DNA of 56,087 nucleotides from Isosphaeraceae bacterium (lineage in GTDB: Bacteria; Planctomycetota; Planctomycetia; Isosphaerales; Isosphaeraceae): NCBI GenBank assembly GCA_031291845.1, contig JARLIH010000235.1, positions 1-56,087 on the forward strand, written 5' to 3'. Shown in pieces: positions 8,871 to 17,768 of the stretch (positions are counted from its first letter, which is position 1; every line of letters starts with the position of its first letter). A program made the position numbers and the translations under genes. Under the pieces are notes generated by a model. It was not told where the DNA came from, made no database searches, and was given only the letters and a program-made list of their open reading frames with translations.

Positions 8871-10218
8871 ATGTCCATTGGCACGGTCCTGCCCACCGTG
8901 ATCGGCCCGGCGCTGGGGATCCTGGTCTTGGCCGGGTCCCCCTCGCTCGTGCGCGGACAATCCGCGGGCCTGGGCGTCGGAGCACGGGTGGTTGCCAAGT
9001 ACCAGGCCGTACTGACCTACGATAACCGGGTCGTCGATTCGGGATACGCCCACCGGATCTATACGGTGGGGAACGTCCAGGGGACCGCGATCCTGCTCGT
9101 TGCCGACGGGGTCATGGGCTGGACGCGCGCGAGTGAGGTCGTGCCCTTCGACCGGGCGATCGACTTCTACAACGCCGAGATCCGTCGGCAACCGGCGCAA
9201 CCTCGCGCGTACTTCCAGCGCGGCTTGATCTGGGGCGACCGGGGAGAGCTCGACCGGGCCATCGCCGATTTCACCCGGGCCATCCGCCTCGACCCGAACA
9301 ATCAGGCTTCATACCTCGCCCGCGGCACGATCTGGCGCGCGAAGAAAGAGCCCGAGAACGCGATCGCCGACTACACCGAGGCGATCCGGCTCGACCCGTC
9401 CTACGCGCGGGCCTATCGCGTGCGCGGGCTGACAGTGGATGGACAAGAAAGAATACGACATCGCCGTGGCCGACTTCACCGACGTCATCCGGCTCAAACC
9501 TTCGTCCCCCATCGGGTATACCGAACGCGGGCTTGCCTGGGAGCGGAAGGGGGACTTCGACCGCGCACTCGCGGACTTCAACGAATCGCTTCGCCACGAT
9601 CCGAACGACGCCTGGACCTACAACAACCGCGGCAATGTCTGGAGCGCGAAACGCGAGCTCGACAAGGCGATCGCCGACTACGGGGAAGCGCTCAGGCTCG
9701 ACCCCGACTTCACCTGGGCCTATATCAACCGGGCGCTCGCGCGCGGGGCGAAGAGGGACTACGACCACGCCATTGCCGACCTCGACCGCGCAGTCGCCCG
9801 CGACCCCCGGAACGCCTATGCGTTCCACGACCGGGCGCTTTTCGAGGAGCGCAAACAGGACTACGCGAAGGCGGCCGCCGACTACGCCGAGGCGCTCCGC
9901 ATCGAGCCGAAGAACCGCGCTGCACGGCTCGGCCTGGCGTTCTTGCTCGCGACGTGCCCCGACGCGACCTATCGAAACGGCCCGCAAGCGGTCCTCCTCG
10001 CGACGGAGGCTTTCGCCACGGCCGACGAGCAGGATGAGGCCGTCTCGGCCTCGGTCCTGGCCGCGTCGTTCGCCGAGGCGGGCGACTATCCGCGCGCGGT
10101 CGAGTGGCAGGAGAAGGCGATCCGGCTCCTCCCGGACTCGGCCGGGAAGGAAACGCAGCGCGCCCGGCTCGGCCTCTATCAGGCGCACAAGCCGTTCCAC
10201 CGCGACCCGGGAAATTAG
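8871..10218 (+). pseudogene. SH3-TPR repeat protein split by a one-base insertion
   Basis: Joined, the two halves give a 448-aa exported protein: signal peptide (MSIGTVLPTVIGPALGILVL, cleavage near VRGQ), an SH3-like domain (about residues 35-95) and six or more TPRs with the ERGLAWERKGDFDRALADF pattern, then a tail found in planctomycete TPR proteins. The first frame (from 8871) is good to LTVD at about 9440 and then turns into basic low-complexity sequence; the repeats continue one frame over from ATG 9439 to 10218. Removing the G at 9435 restores ARAYRVRGLTWMDKKEYDIA. This is either a true frameshift mutation or a consensus error. TPRs serve protein-protein interaction; the partner is unknown. 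Confidence 0.8.
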
Positions 10219-10233
10219 GGTGGTTCTCCGAAC

Positions 10234-10267
10234 TGGGTGGCACGCCCGGAGTCTACGACGGGCGTGG
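10234..10267 (+). repeat. Solo arm of a dispersed palindromic element
   Basis: The sequence TGGGTGGCACGCCCGGA followed by CGACGGGCGTG after five bases matches the left arm of the 31-bp inverted repeat at 37188-37276 with about three mismatches in 33 bases. No matching right arm lies nearby. It sits directly after the SH3-TPR stop codon. Confidence 0.6.
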
Positions 10268-10418
10268 TCGACCTGCCCCTGATCGTGCGCCACAATCGAG
10301 TTTGTAATCGTTCTGGGGGAACCCGTGATACCTTCCGCAGGAACCCGAGAGGGTCTACGATGGATTGTATCGATGCCGTTCGACCGTCACGCGCTCGTCG
10401 GCGTTCGAGGAGATCTCC

Positions 10419-10991
10419 ATGATGACCCGCATAGGTTGGCTGTGGTTGGCAACAATGCTGATGGTGTTTGGGCCAGGCCGCGCGGAGGCCCAGGTGCGAT
10501 ACCCTGGCGCCCCGTACGGCTACCAGATCACGAACGGCCGAATCGGACCGGGCTACGGCTTGAATACGCGCGCGTACGCCGCGGCGCGCAGCGGCGGGAC
10601 GGTCACGGACTACCAGTCGCTGATCAACGCCATCACGTCTCTGCCCGGGTGGAACGGCCCCGCGGCTCCGTCTCGGCCGGTCCGGCCCCACCCCACGCTG
10701 GCGCGCAATCAGCTTCTCGGCGAGGACGGGAAGGTCCTCTGGCCGACCGCAGCACCCGACGATCCGGCCCGGCGCGCGGTCGAGGCCGCGGTGCGGGTGG
10801 TGGTTCAGGAGAACCAGAAGTACGGCCACGCCACCGTACGCCACGTGGTCGACGCGCGGAATAAACTGGTCGCGTACGCCGGCCATGCTTTGCCGTCCGT
10901 CAAGACGCACAACGCGGCCGACGCCAACGGGCTGGAACGATTCATCGTCGAGCTTCAGAAGACCCTGGCCACGATGGTCGTCAACTACTGA
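10419..10991 (+). CDS. Secreted hypothetical protein
   Basis: A 190-aa protein with a signal peptide (MMTRIGWLWLATMLMVFGPG, cleavage near AEAQ). The mature N-terminal half is rich in Tyr, Gly, Pro and Arg (YPGAPYGYQITNGRIGPGYG); the C-terminal half looks helical (DDPARRAVEAAVRVVVQENQ, NGLERFIVELQKTLATMVVN). No known domain is recognised. The start has GAGGAG at 10407-10412. The gene lies about 200 bp after the SH3-TPR gene and converges with the TPR gene ending at 11082. Confidence 0.72.
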   Translation: MMTRIGWLWLATMLMVFGPGRAEAQVRYPGAPYGYQITNGRIGPGYGLNTRAYAAARSGGTVTDYQSLINAITSLPGWNGPAAPSRPVRPHPTLARNQLLGEDGKVLWPTAAPDDPARRAVEAAVRVVVQENQKYGHATVRHVVDARNKLVAYAGHALPSVKTHNAADANGLERFIVELQKTLATMVVNY

Positions 10992-11081
10992 CCCCGGGCG
11001 GGTTCGAGCCCTCGCGCTGGGCGCCGGCCACGTTGCCGCGACGCCCACCCGTGTTGTCCGGCACGGGTGCCTTGTCGTTGA

Positions 11082-12362
11082 TTATTTCCCGCTTGGCTCG
11101 GCCTGTGATCGGTAGAAATTCGCCAGCCCGGCCTCACCCCGGCGCGTGTGGTAGGTCACCAGCAGTTGGTTCGCCAGGGGATGGCCGGGGCGCCGCCGCA
11201 GGACCTCCGCCGCCCAGCGCCGCCCTTCCTCATCGTGACCGTGGTCGAGCATCCATCGGCCCAGCTCTGCCTTGAGATCGTCGTCGCCAGGCGCACGCAG
11301 GAGACTTTCCCTGAGCTCGTTCAGCCGGCCGTGCTCGGCCCGGAGGCGCTGGACGATCGCCTGCTCGTGCGCCATGTCGTCGCGGCGGCCGACGCGCGCG
11401 TAGAGCAGGGAACGCGTGTAGCGGATGTCGACCTCGAACGGTGCCACGTTGACCGCTCGGTCGAGATCAACAAGGGCCGAAGAAATGTCGCCGCGGCGGG
11501 CGGCGACCTCGGCCTTGAGCTTGAGGGCCGCCACGTTGCCGGGATCGAGAACGAGGACGCGCTCGAGGTGCTGCTTCCTCTCGGCGTCGTTCCCCAGGGC
11601 GTGGGCGGCCTGCGCGGCGCCGAGGTGTCCGGCGGGGTCGTCCGGTCGGAGATCGAGGTACGCGGTATACTCCAATGACGCCTCCGTGAATCGTCGTAGT
11701 CCGGAGAGCGCGTCGGCCAGGCCCAGTCGCGCGGCCGGCATCCGTGGGGCCCGCGCTAGGGCCCGCCGATAATCGGCTTCGAGCGCGTCCGGGCCGCGCT
11801 GCACGCGACGGTCGACCTCCGCACGCCAGAGATAGGGCCGAGGATCCTCCGGCGCCTCGGTCGCCCAGCGGTCCAGGACGGCTTCGGCCTGTCGGAGACG
11901 GAACGTCTCGAGGTAGACGCGAGCGAGTGCCTCGTCGATCTGCGGGTCGGGTCCGTCACCGGCCGCGATCGCCGCGAGCAACGCCGGCTCTGTCCCCGCA
12001 GGGTGGCCTCGGCCAACGTCGACGAGGGCGCGAAGCAGAGCGCGCCTCGGCGGCGCGAGGCCCGCCGCCAGGGCGCGTCGCGAGCTCTCCTGGAATCGCT
12101 CGGGCTGCCCCAGGGCCAGCGCGGCCCGCGCGATCACGTAGTTTGCCTCGGCAGCTCCGGGTCGGAGGTGGAGCCAGGAACGGGCTCGCTCCTGCGCGTC
12201 GGCATAGCGGGCGGCCGCCAGCGCGCGTCGTGCGCTGTGCGCGGCCCGGGCGACAGCCCAGCCCCAGAGCAACACCCCGGAAACCGCCAGCACGGCCGCC
12301 GTCAGGATGACGACTCGCCAGCGCTGCCGAAGTCCGGACCACGCTCGAGATCGCCCGCGCAT
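11082..12362 (-). CDS. Membrane-anchored TPR protein
   Basis: A 426-aa protein with a basic N-terminus, one transmembrane helix (VVILTAAVLAVSGVLLWGWA, about residues 15-36) and then TPR-like helical repeats to the C-terminus (for example AARLGLADALSGLRRFTEAS; LKLKAEVAARRGDISSALVD; LKAELGRWMLDHGHDEEG). The repeats probably face the periplasm and mediate protein contacts. The ATG at 12362 is chosen over GTG 12431 because GGAGAAG lies about 8 bases upstream. It follows a DUF1559-lipoprotein pair by 94 bp on the same strand and may belong to that transcript. Confidence 0.8.
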   Translation of the reverse strand: MRGRSRAWSGLRQRWRVVILTAAVLAVSGVLLWGWAVARAAHSARRALAAARYADAQERARSWLHLRPGAAEANYVIARAALALGQPERFQESSRRALAAGLAPPRRALLRALVDVGRGHPAGTEPALLAAIAAGDGPDPQIDEALARVYLETFRLRQAEAVLDRWATEAPEDPRPYLWRAEVDRRVQRGPDALEADYRRALARAPRMPAARLGLADALSGLRRFTEASLEYTAYLDLRPDDPAGHLGAAQAAHALGNDAERKQHLERVLVLDPGNVAALKLKAEVAARRGDISSALVDLDRAVNVAPFEVDIRYTRSLLYARVGRRDDMAHEQAIVQRLRAEHGRLNELRESLLRAPGDDDLKAELGRWMLDHGHDEEGRRWAAEVLRRRPGHPLANQLLVTYHTRRGEAGLANFYRSQAEPSGK

Positions 12363-12456
12363 CACAGTTCTTCTCCGGACCGTCACGGACTTTTTCGAGG
12401 GTAGTCGCGGTCCCGATAAACGTTCAGCCACCCGCCGCCGGAGACCCTTGCACTTC

Positions 12457-12651
12457 TCAGCCCCTCGGCTTTCCGACGGCCTTGCTGCGCTTCAAGTAAG
12501 CGGCCTTCTGCTCTTCCTGGCTCGGTCCCGGCCGCGCCGGGAGGGGCACCAGGCCGTCCGCGGTTCTCGGGACCTCGCCTCCGCTCGAGCCGCAACCGGC
12601 GATCGGTCCGATAAGGACCGTCAGGACCAGCCAAGAGCGCAAGGATTGCAT
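12457..12651 (-). CDS. Small lipoprotein paired with a DUF1559 gene
   Basis: A 64-aa protein: MQSLRSWLVLTVLIGPIAGC gives a signal sequence and lipobox (Cys20), followed by a Gly/Pro-rich mature part ending PSQEEQKAAYLKRSKAVGKP. GGAGGC lies six bases upstream of the ATG. It is leftward, 106 bp after the DUF1559 gene at 12758-13849. The sequence differs from the lipoproteins at 6828 and 31929, but size, lipobox and position match. Confidence 0.72.
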   Translation of the reverse strand: MQSLRSWLVLTVLIGPIAGCGSSGGEVPRTADGLVPLPARPGPSQEEQKAAYLKRSKAVGKPRG

Positions 12652-12757
12652 CGTGATGCCTCCGGAATGATTGCTGGAGCCGAAGTTTGAGGGGTTCGGC
12701 CCCAGGTGTTTCCGAGCCCGCGGGCTCTCCCCCTCCAGCGCCCGCGGTGTCGCCTCG

Positions 12758-13849
12758 TCAATACGCGTCGCCGCTGATGACCTCGCCCAGGCCGCGGCTG
12801 CCGATGGCCCACCAGGTCTGGGGACTGATCGAGTCTTTGATGAAGTGCACGCTACCGTCGCAAAACAGCACGTTCACGCCCCCCGCGTGGTTGCTGGTCG
12901 CGGTGATCGCGTCCATGTAGTAGCCGCCCGTCGAGGCGCCGTTGGTCGCGTAGCACGAGAGCTTGTTGGGCGTGTTCCAGTGGAAGTACCCGGTCGAGTA
13001 TTCGCCGCTGCCGTTCAAGGCGTTCCAGAGGCCGCCGTTGTAGACCGCGTTGCTCGCGTTGGCGGTGGTCGTCCCCGGAAGCGATTGGCAGGCCTGGAGG
13101 AAGCTCTGTGCCTGCGCAAGGCCTCCGGTGTCGGCGTTGGAGGCCACTCCGGCGGGGAAGATGAACCGCTTGGCGTAGCTGCTGCTGACACTCACGGTGC
13201 CGCTCAGGCCCCCGTAACCGACCAGCCGCTCGCTGACCAGGGCGGTGTTCGAAGTCCCGTCGGTGATTTTAGAAAAGCCAATCGGGCCCAAGGTCCCCGG
13301 GTAGTAGCCCGTCCCGGGCGTGGGGTTGTTCCAGCCCGAGCCGTGGGCAAACGGGACAATCGTGCCGTTGAAGGACTGAATCGGGGCCGGCCCGCCGATG
13401 TTGCCCGCATAGTTTGACCAGCCGTTCCACCCCGTGCCTGCCGGACTCACGCTCACCGACTCGGACGGACAGATCATCATGGCGACCCGGGAAGAGCTGA
13501 CGGTGTTGTTCTGGGGGTCGAACCCGCCGTAATCGTAGTTCAAGGAGTTGTACATCGCCGACTGCTCGAGGAACGGCAGTGTGGCAGCCGCCCAGTTGAG
13601 GGGCCAGTCGATCCAGTAGCCCACGTTGCTATAGCTCTCGTTGAACGGCGGCAGCACGTCATTCGTGCTGATGTAGTTTTGCGCGGCCAGGCCGATCTGC
13701 TTGAGATTGTTGACGCATTGCATCCGGCGCGCCGCCTCCCGCGCGGCTTGTACGGCAGGCAGCAAGAGGGCGATCAAGACTGCGATGATCGCGATGACCA
13801 CCAACAGCTCGATCAGGGTGAATCCTTGACGGTCGCGACAATCACGCAT
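12758..13849 (-). CDS. DUF1559 pseudopilin-like protein
   Basis: A 363-aa protein with the prepilin-type helix ([20 protein letters not shown]), the block [49 protein letters not shown], and the C-terminal H-X9-DG motif [14 protein letters not shown] ending GLGEVISGDAY. The prepilin signal indicates processing by a prepilin peptidase and assembly or export by a pilus-like system; the function is not established. The ATG at 13849 has GAGGG upstream; a TTG at 13873 is less likely. The next genes on the strand are a lipoprotein and a membrane TPR protein. Confidence 0.93.
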   Translation of the reverse strand: MRDCRDRQGFTLIELLVVIAIIAVLIALLLPAVQAAREAARRMQCVNNLKQIGLAAQNYISTNDVLPPFNESYSNVGYWIDWPLNWAAATLPFLEQSAMYNSLNYDYGGFDPQNNTVSSSRVAMMICPSESVSVSPAGTGWNGWSNYAGNIGGPAPIQSFNGTIVPFAHGSGWNNPTPGTGYYPGTLGPIGFSKITDGTSNTALVSERLVGYGGLSGTVSVSSSYAKRFIFPAGVASNADTGGLAQAQSFLQACQSLPGTTTANASNAVYNGGLWNALNGSGEYSTGYFHWNTPNKLSCYATNGASTGGYYMDAITATSNHAGGVNVLFCDGSVHFIKDSISPQTWWAIGSRGLGEVISGDAY

Positions 13850-14080
13850 GTGAGAACCCTCAAAAGGGGACAATGAGGTACAGGGCGGAGGATGGCTTGG
13901 TAATCGGGGTCACGTTTGCACGCATCAGCCCAAAACTGCTGGCAGGATCATTCTGGCGGACGGCCGCGGACGACTCGACGCATTCTAAATCGCGTCGCAA
14001 CCAAATCAAGGCGTATATCAGTTATGTGAACTGCTTTCTCGATTTCTTAACGAACCTCTGGCCGTGACAGCACCGGGGAC

Positions 14081-14857
14081 TCAGCGGGCTGAGGGCTGGT
14101 CGTCGGGGGCATCGTGTGCTATGGCCGCCACCGCCAGCAAGGCGCTGAATAGCGCGACGATCACCCGCGATGTCACGCGTGAATCCCAGGTGTCCGGGAG
14201 AGGCTGATAGGTCCGGGAAAGTGGGAAGAGCACGGCATTCACGACCTCGTTCAGGAGCGTTCCGAGCGCAGCGCCGAGCAGGCCGCCCACGGTCGCACGA
14301 ACCGTGCGTCGCCATCCCCCCAGGCCAAGCCCCAGCGCCAGGCCCCCCGTTGCGCCGAGGGGCACCCCCAGCGCGGCGTGTAACAGGAGGGGAGCGTGGA
14401 AGCTTTCTCCAAACAGATTTCGATTGGCCATGTAGTAGGGCATGACGCCGACCGACGAAACCAAAGCCGCGCCCGTTCCCAGGATCAGGCCGGAAGCCCC
14501 TCCGAGCGCCGCCGCGCGAACAGAGCGTCTCGCCAGACCGCCGGCCACCCCCAGCGCAAGGCCCTGGATACCGCCCAGCAGCCCCAGCGCCAGTGCCACC
14601 TGCTCGATTTCGGCCCGCCGGATGAGTGCCGCCCGGTCCCGCTGTTCCGCCGCGGGCGCGTGGATCGAGGCTGGCGGGAGGTTGGGATCGAACCATCCCA
14701 GCACACACTCGCCAGCCAAGCCTGTGGCCACGCCGGCCAGGAGTCCTGCGGCCAGGCCACAGGCCCAGAGCCGCCTGGTCACGGCGTGGGCCGATGGTTG
14801 CCGTGAACCTTCCCCTCCCCATGTTGAAAGGGCCTTCGCGCCCTCCGGCAGTTTCAT
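14081..14857 (-). CDS. Polytopic membrane protein, Gly/Ala-rich
   Basis: A 258-aa protein with roughly six hydrophobic segments (LWACGLAAGLLAGVATGLAG; VALALGLLGGIQGLALGVAG; AAALGGASGLILGTGAALVS; LLLHAALGVPLGATGGLALG; VGGLLGAALGTLLNEVVNAV; VIVALFSALLAVAAIAH). The glycine-rich helices recall small glycine-zipper membrane proteins, but no family is recognised. It is the last gene of the leftward run 20213 to 14081, starting 55 bp after the PHP gene. The start at 14857 follows AGGAAC. Confidence 0.75.
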   Translation of the reverse strand: MKLPEGAKALSTWGGEGSRQPSAHAVTRRLWACGLAAGLLAGVATGLAGECVLGWFDPNLPPASIHAPAAEQRDRAALIRRAEIEQVALALGLLGGIQGLALGVAGGLARRSVRAAALGGASGLILGTGAALVSSVGVMPYYMANRNLFGESFHAPLLLHAALGVPLGATGGLALGLGLGGWRRTVRATVGGLLGAALGTLLNEVVNAVLFPLSRTYQPLPDTWDSRVTSRVIVALFSALLAVAAIAHDAPDDQPSAR

Positions 14858-14912
14858 GAACGAGTTCCTGCGTCGTCTTTCGTGAAGAGGCTTCCTGGCA
14901 GCCAGCGGATCG

Positions 14913-16643
14913 TCAGCGCGACGGCGCTTCGGCCAGGGCCGCGGCGAACTGGGCGAAACCCTGCCGGACCGCTGCGTGTGCCTTGGTCAGCCGGCCGGGA
15001 AATTCGCCCTGACGCACGTCGTGCCCCGCCGCCTGGCAGAGGCTCGCAGCCTGGGCCGCGACGGCCTCGTCGTAGGCGGCCAGCGCGGGGAGCAGCTTGG
15101 CCGGATCGATTCCCTCGCGCTCGATGACGGCGGAGGCGTAGGCCAGGGGACTGGTCCAGGCGCCGTCGTTGTCGCCGTCGACGTAGACCGGGTTCGTGAT
15201 GGCCATGACGCGAGGCGTAAACGACGGCGAAGTGGGTTGGTAAGGCCGCTCGATCGGCCAGTAGGGTGCGGTGACTCCCGGCCCGGTAGCGACGGCGACG
15301 AGGGAGACGTCGTGCGGCGGACGTGGGATCTCCTTCGTGAAGTGGTATTTCTCTCCGGGATGCATGGCCGCGGGGAACCGCTCAGCGCCGATGACCCTCC
15401 CGTTCGCGAACAGCTCGATCCGGTCAACGCCGGTCCAGGCCGGTCCGAGGACCACGACCTTCACCTTCACTCTCTCGCTGGACCCCGTGGCCAGGTCGCC
15501 CGGCTGGAAGCGGTCGTCGACCGTGATCTTTGCCAGCAGGCCAAGGCTCACCAGGGCCTGGCCCGCGCGGAGGTTGCGGGCGGCCGAGCTCGCGTCGATG
15601 CGCGCAGGGTCGTCGTCGCGGCCGGTGATGTAGGTACGGCCCTGACCGACGATGTGGCGGGCGACGTCGTGGCTGTCGCTCGACCCGACGGCCGTCAGCC
15701 GCACGCCGCGGTTCAATAGCGCCATCCAGTCGCGGACCGGGAGCATGGGGTCGGACTGCATCGCGCCGGAGTTGATGACCTCGAGCGCGTCGACGCCCTT
15801 CATCCCGCGCTTGTGCTCGCCCGTGACCGGGTTGAAGTGCTCGGGGGCGAACGGTCGGAAATTGCCGTGAAGGTCCCGCGGGTGATTGAGCACGACGACG
15901 CGTTCGCCGGGTGCCGACCGGATGCCGCGGAGGATCTCCGCCCAGTCGGTCGATTGGTTGCTGGGTGCCGGCCGGTCGGTCGGGAGGGGGAAGGCGTTGA
16001 AGTGGCCGACACGTGTTGTCACCTCGTCGCCGACGACTGGGGTGAAGAAGGCCCGCACCCCCATCCGATCGGCGGCGGCGGCGAGGTCGTCCGTCAGGTG
16101 GTCGTGGTCGGTGGCGATCGGCAACTCGATCCCCTCGCCCGCCAGGGTGACGGCCCGCTCCTCGACGGTCGCGTCGCCGTGCCCACTGTGGGTGAAGGTG
16201 TGCACGTGAGTGTCGCAGGCGATCAGCCCGTCGGTCGGCACCTCGCGGCGGATCGCCAGTCGGGCCGTCCCGGCCTCGCCGTCCGCCAGAGTGATCGTGG
16301 TTTGGTCGACACCGAATTCGAAGCCGCGCGACGCATAAACCGTGTAACGTCCCGGCGCGAGCTTGATCTCGACCCGGCCGTCAGCCGTGTAGGCCACCCC
16401 GCGCCGGGCGGCGAGCTTCGAGCCGGGATGGATCGCGAGCGGCGCGAGCGACCCGTGTTCGTCAACGACCGTGACCCGGCACGGAATGCCGTGGGCCGAG
16501 TCCCCGTCCGTCACCGTGATGGCCAGACTCGACCGACCGCTTTCATCAGAACCGGCGGAGGGGGGAGGAGCCGCCTGGGCTTGTGCAGCGAGCAGCAGCG
16601 CGGCCGCCAGCCGGCGAATGCGCCATCCGGTGCGAGCTTTCAT
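14913..16643 (-). CDS. Exported CehA/McbA-type PHP metallohydrolase
   Basis: A 576-aa protein with a signal peptide (MKARTGWRIRRLAAALLLAA), an N-terminal Ig/carboxypeptidase-regulatory-like domain (about 35-150, APGRYTVYASRGFEFGVDQT) and a PHP domain (about 155-430). Metal ligands are visible: DTHVHTFTHSGHGDAT, ATDHDHLTD, VVLNHPRD and SSDSHDVAR. A beta-rich C-terminal part follows. The CehA/McbA branch includes carbamate- and phosphoester-cleaving enzymes; the substrate here is unknown. The start at 16643 has AAGGAG upstream. It lies 51 bp after a DUF1559 gene and 55 bp before a membrane protein gene, so an operon is likely. Confidence 0.85.
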   Translation of the reverse strand: MKARTGWRIRRLAAALLLAAQAQAAPPPSAGSDESGRSSLAITVTDGDSAHGIPCRVTVVDEHGSLAPLAIHPGSKLAARRGVAYTADGRVEIKLAPGRYTVYASRGFEFGVDQTTITLADGEAGTARLAIRREVPTDGLIACDTHVHTFTHSGHGDATVEERAVTLAGEGIELPIATDHDHLTDDLAAAADRMGVRAFFTPVVGDEVTTRVGHFNAFPLPTDRPAPSNQSTDWAEILRGIRSAPGERVVVLNHPRDLHGNFRPFAPEHFNPVTGEHKRGMKGVDALEVINSGAMQSDPMLPVRDWMALLNRGVRLTAVGSSDSHDVARHIVGQGRTYITGRDDDPARIDASSAARNLRAGQALVSLGLLAKITVDDRFQPGDLATGSSERVKVKVVVLGPAWTGVDRIELFANGRVIGAERFPAAMHPGEKYHFTKEIPRPPHDVSLVAVATGPGVTAPYWPIERPYQPTSPSFTPRVMAITNPVYVDGDNDGAWTSPLAYASAVIEREGIDPAKLLPALAAYDEAVAAQAASLCQAAGHDVRQGEFPGRLTKAHAAVRQGFAQFAAALAEAPSR

Positions 16644-16694
16644 CGGGTCTCCTTCGGTCTCGGGAAGAAAAGTCACGGGGAAGGCACCCGCGGG

Positions 16695-17702
16695 TCAATA
16701 GCTATCGGCGCTGAGGACCTCGCCGCCCTGAGTGGTCGATAGGCCCTGCCAGGTCGCTGGGTTGATCGAGTTCTTGGCAAACCGGACGCTGCCATCCGCG
16801 AGCAACGTGTTCACGCCGCCCGAGTGGAAGCTGCGCGCGGCGTTGAACCCAGGGACACCGACCGGGACAGAGCTGCCGTTGGGATAGGGTGTGGTGCAGG
16901 GGGGGTTGTTCTGGAACGGATACTGGCAATACCCCGGGATCAGGTCGGGGATCTGCGAGTTGGGCGTGGTATAGGCCATGAACATGGCGCAGTTCATGTC
17001 GTCGTTGAAGATCATGCCGCGATGGTCTTCGGCTGCGGTGGTGGTCCCGTTTGGTGCGCATGCGATGACCTCGCTCATCAGCAGGGTGTTGCTCGTACCA
17101 TCGGTGATGCTCTCGACGCCGTACGACTTATCCAGGGTGAAGGGAGCGCCGGCAAACGTGACGATCCCGTTCGGCCCGGTCGTGTAAGGATTGACGTACG
17201 TATTTTGGTAATACGTTGCGTTACCCCAATTGACCATGTAGTTCGCGGATCTTTGTGCGAGGCCCCCCAGGCGGTTTGACGCGACGTTGGGGTCGGAGGG
17301 ACACATGAAGAGACCGATCCCGTTGTCAATCACCGTGAGGTTGGCAGCACTGTTGTAGGACCCACTGAAGTTGACCGCGTTGAAAAGGTTGGCTTGCTCG
17401 AAGTAGGGGAGCAGCAACAGTGCCCAGGATCGGCGATGGTTCGACCCGGTGGCGTCTCCCGGATAACCGGGATCTCCGGGCGGCCGGTTGATGCCCTGGC
17501 GGCCGATGGGAAACGAGCCGAGCGCGCCGGCGTAGTTGTGCATCGCGAGTCCGAGCTGCTTCAAGTTGTTGACACACTGGATCCGTCTGGCTGCCTCGCG
17601 CGCCGCCTGAACGGCCGGCAGCAACAGTGCGATCAACACGGCGATGATCGCGATCACGACCAGAAGCTCGATCAGGGTAAATCCACGGCGAAAGCGCTTC
17701 AT
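16695..17702 (-). CDS. DUF1559 pseudopilin-like protein within the PHP operon
   Basis: A 335-aa protein starting [20 protein letters not shown] with the prepilin helix, then [50 protein letters not shown] and the H-X9-DG motif [14 protein letters not shown]; it ends [10 protein letters not shown]. It lies between two PHP-family genes with gaps of 66 and 51 bp, an unusual setting compared with the lipoprotein-paired copies elsewhere in the window. The start coincides with the conserved basic N-terminus, and no longer reading is needed. Confidence 0.93.
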   Translation of the reverse strand: MKRFRRGFTLIELLVVIAIIAVLIALLLPAVQAAREAARRIQCVNNLKQLGLAMHNYAGALGSFPIGRQGINRPPGDPGYPGDATGSNHRRSWALLLLPYFEQANLFNAVNFSGSYNSAANLTVIDNGIGLFMCPSDPNVASNRLGGLAQRSANYMVNWGNATYYQNTYVNPYTTGPNGIVTFAGAPFTLDKSYGVESITDGTSNTLLMSEVIACAPNGTTTAAEDHRGMIFNDDMNCAMFMAYTTPNSQIPDLIPGYCQYPFQNNPPCTTPYPNGSSVPVGVPGFNAARSFHSGGVNTLLADGSVRFAKNSINPATWQGLSTTQGGEVLSADSY

Positions 17703-17768
17703 TTGACAGATTCCTCGTATGTAAAGTAACCGATTCTGGTGTGGTGGTTGGTCCCGCGATCGAGCGCT

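Noticed and set aside
9432..9441. Programmed ribosomal frameshift in the SH3-TPR gene
   Set aside because: There is no slippery heptamer or downstream pseudoknot/hairpin at the shift; one extra base explains the break more simply.
10995..11035. GGGTTCGAGCCC hairpin resembling a T-arm
   Set aside because: Only the T-arm pairs; no matching acceptor, D or anticodon arms are found and the upstream sequence is the end of a coding region.
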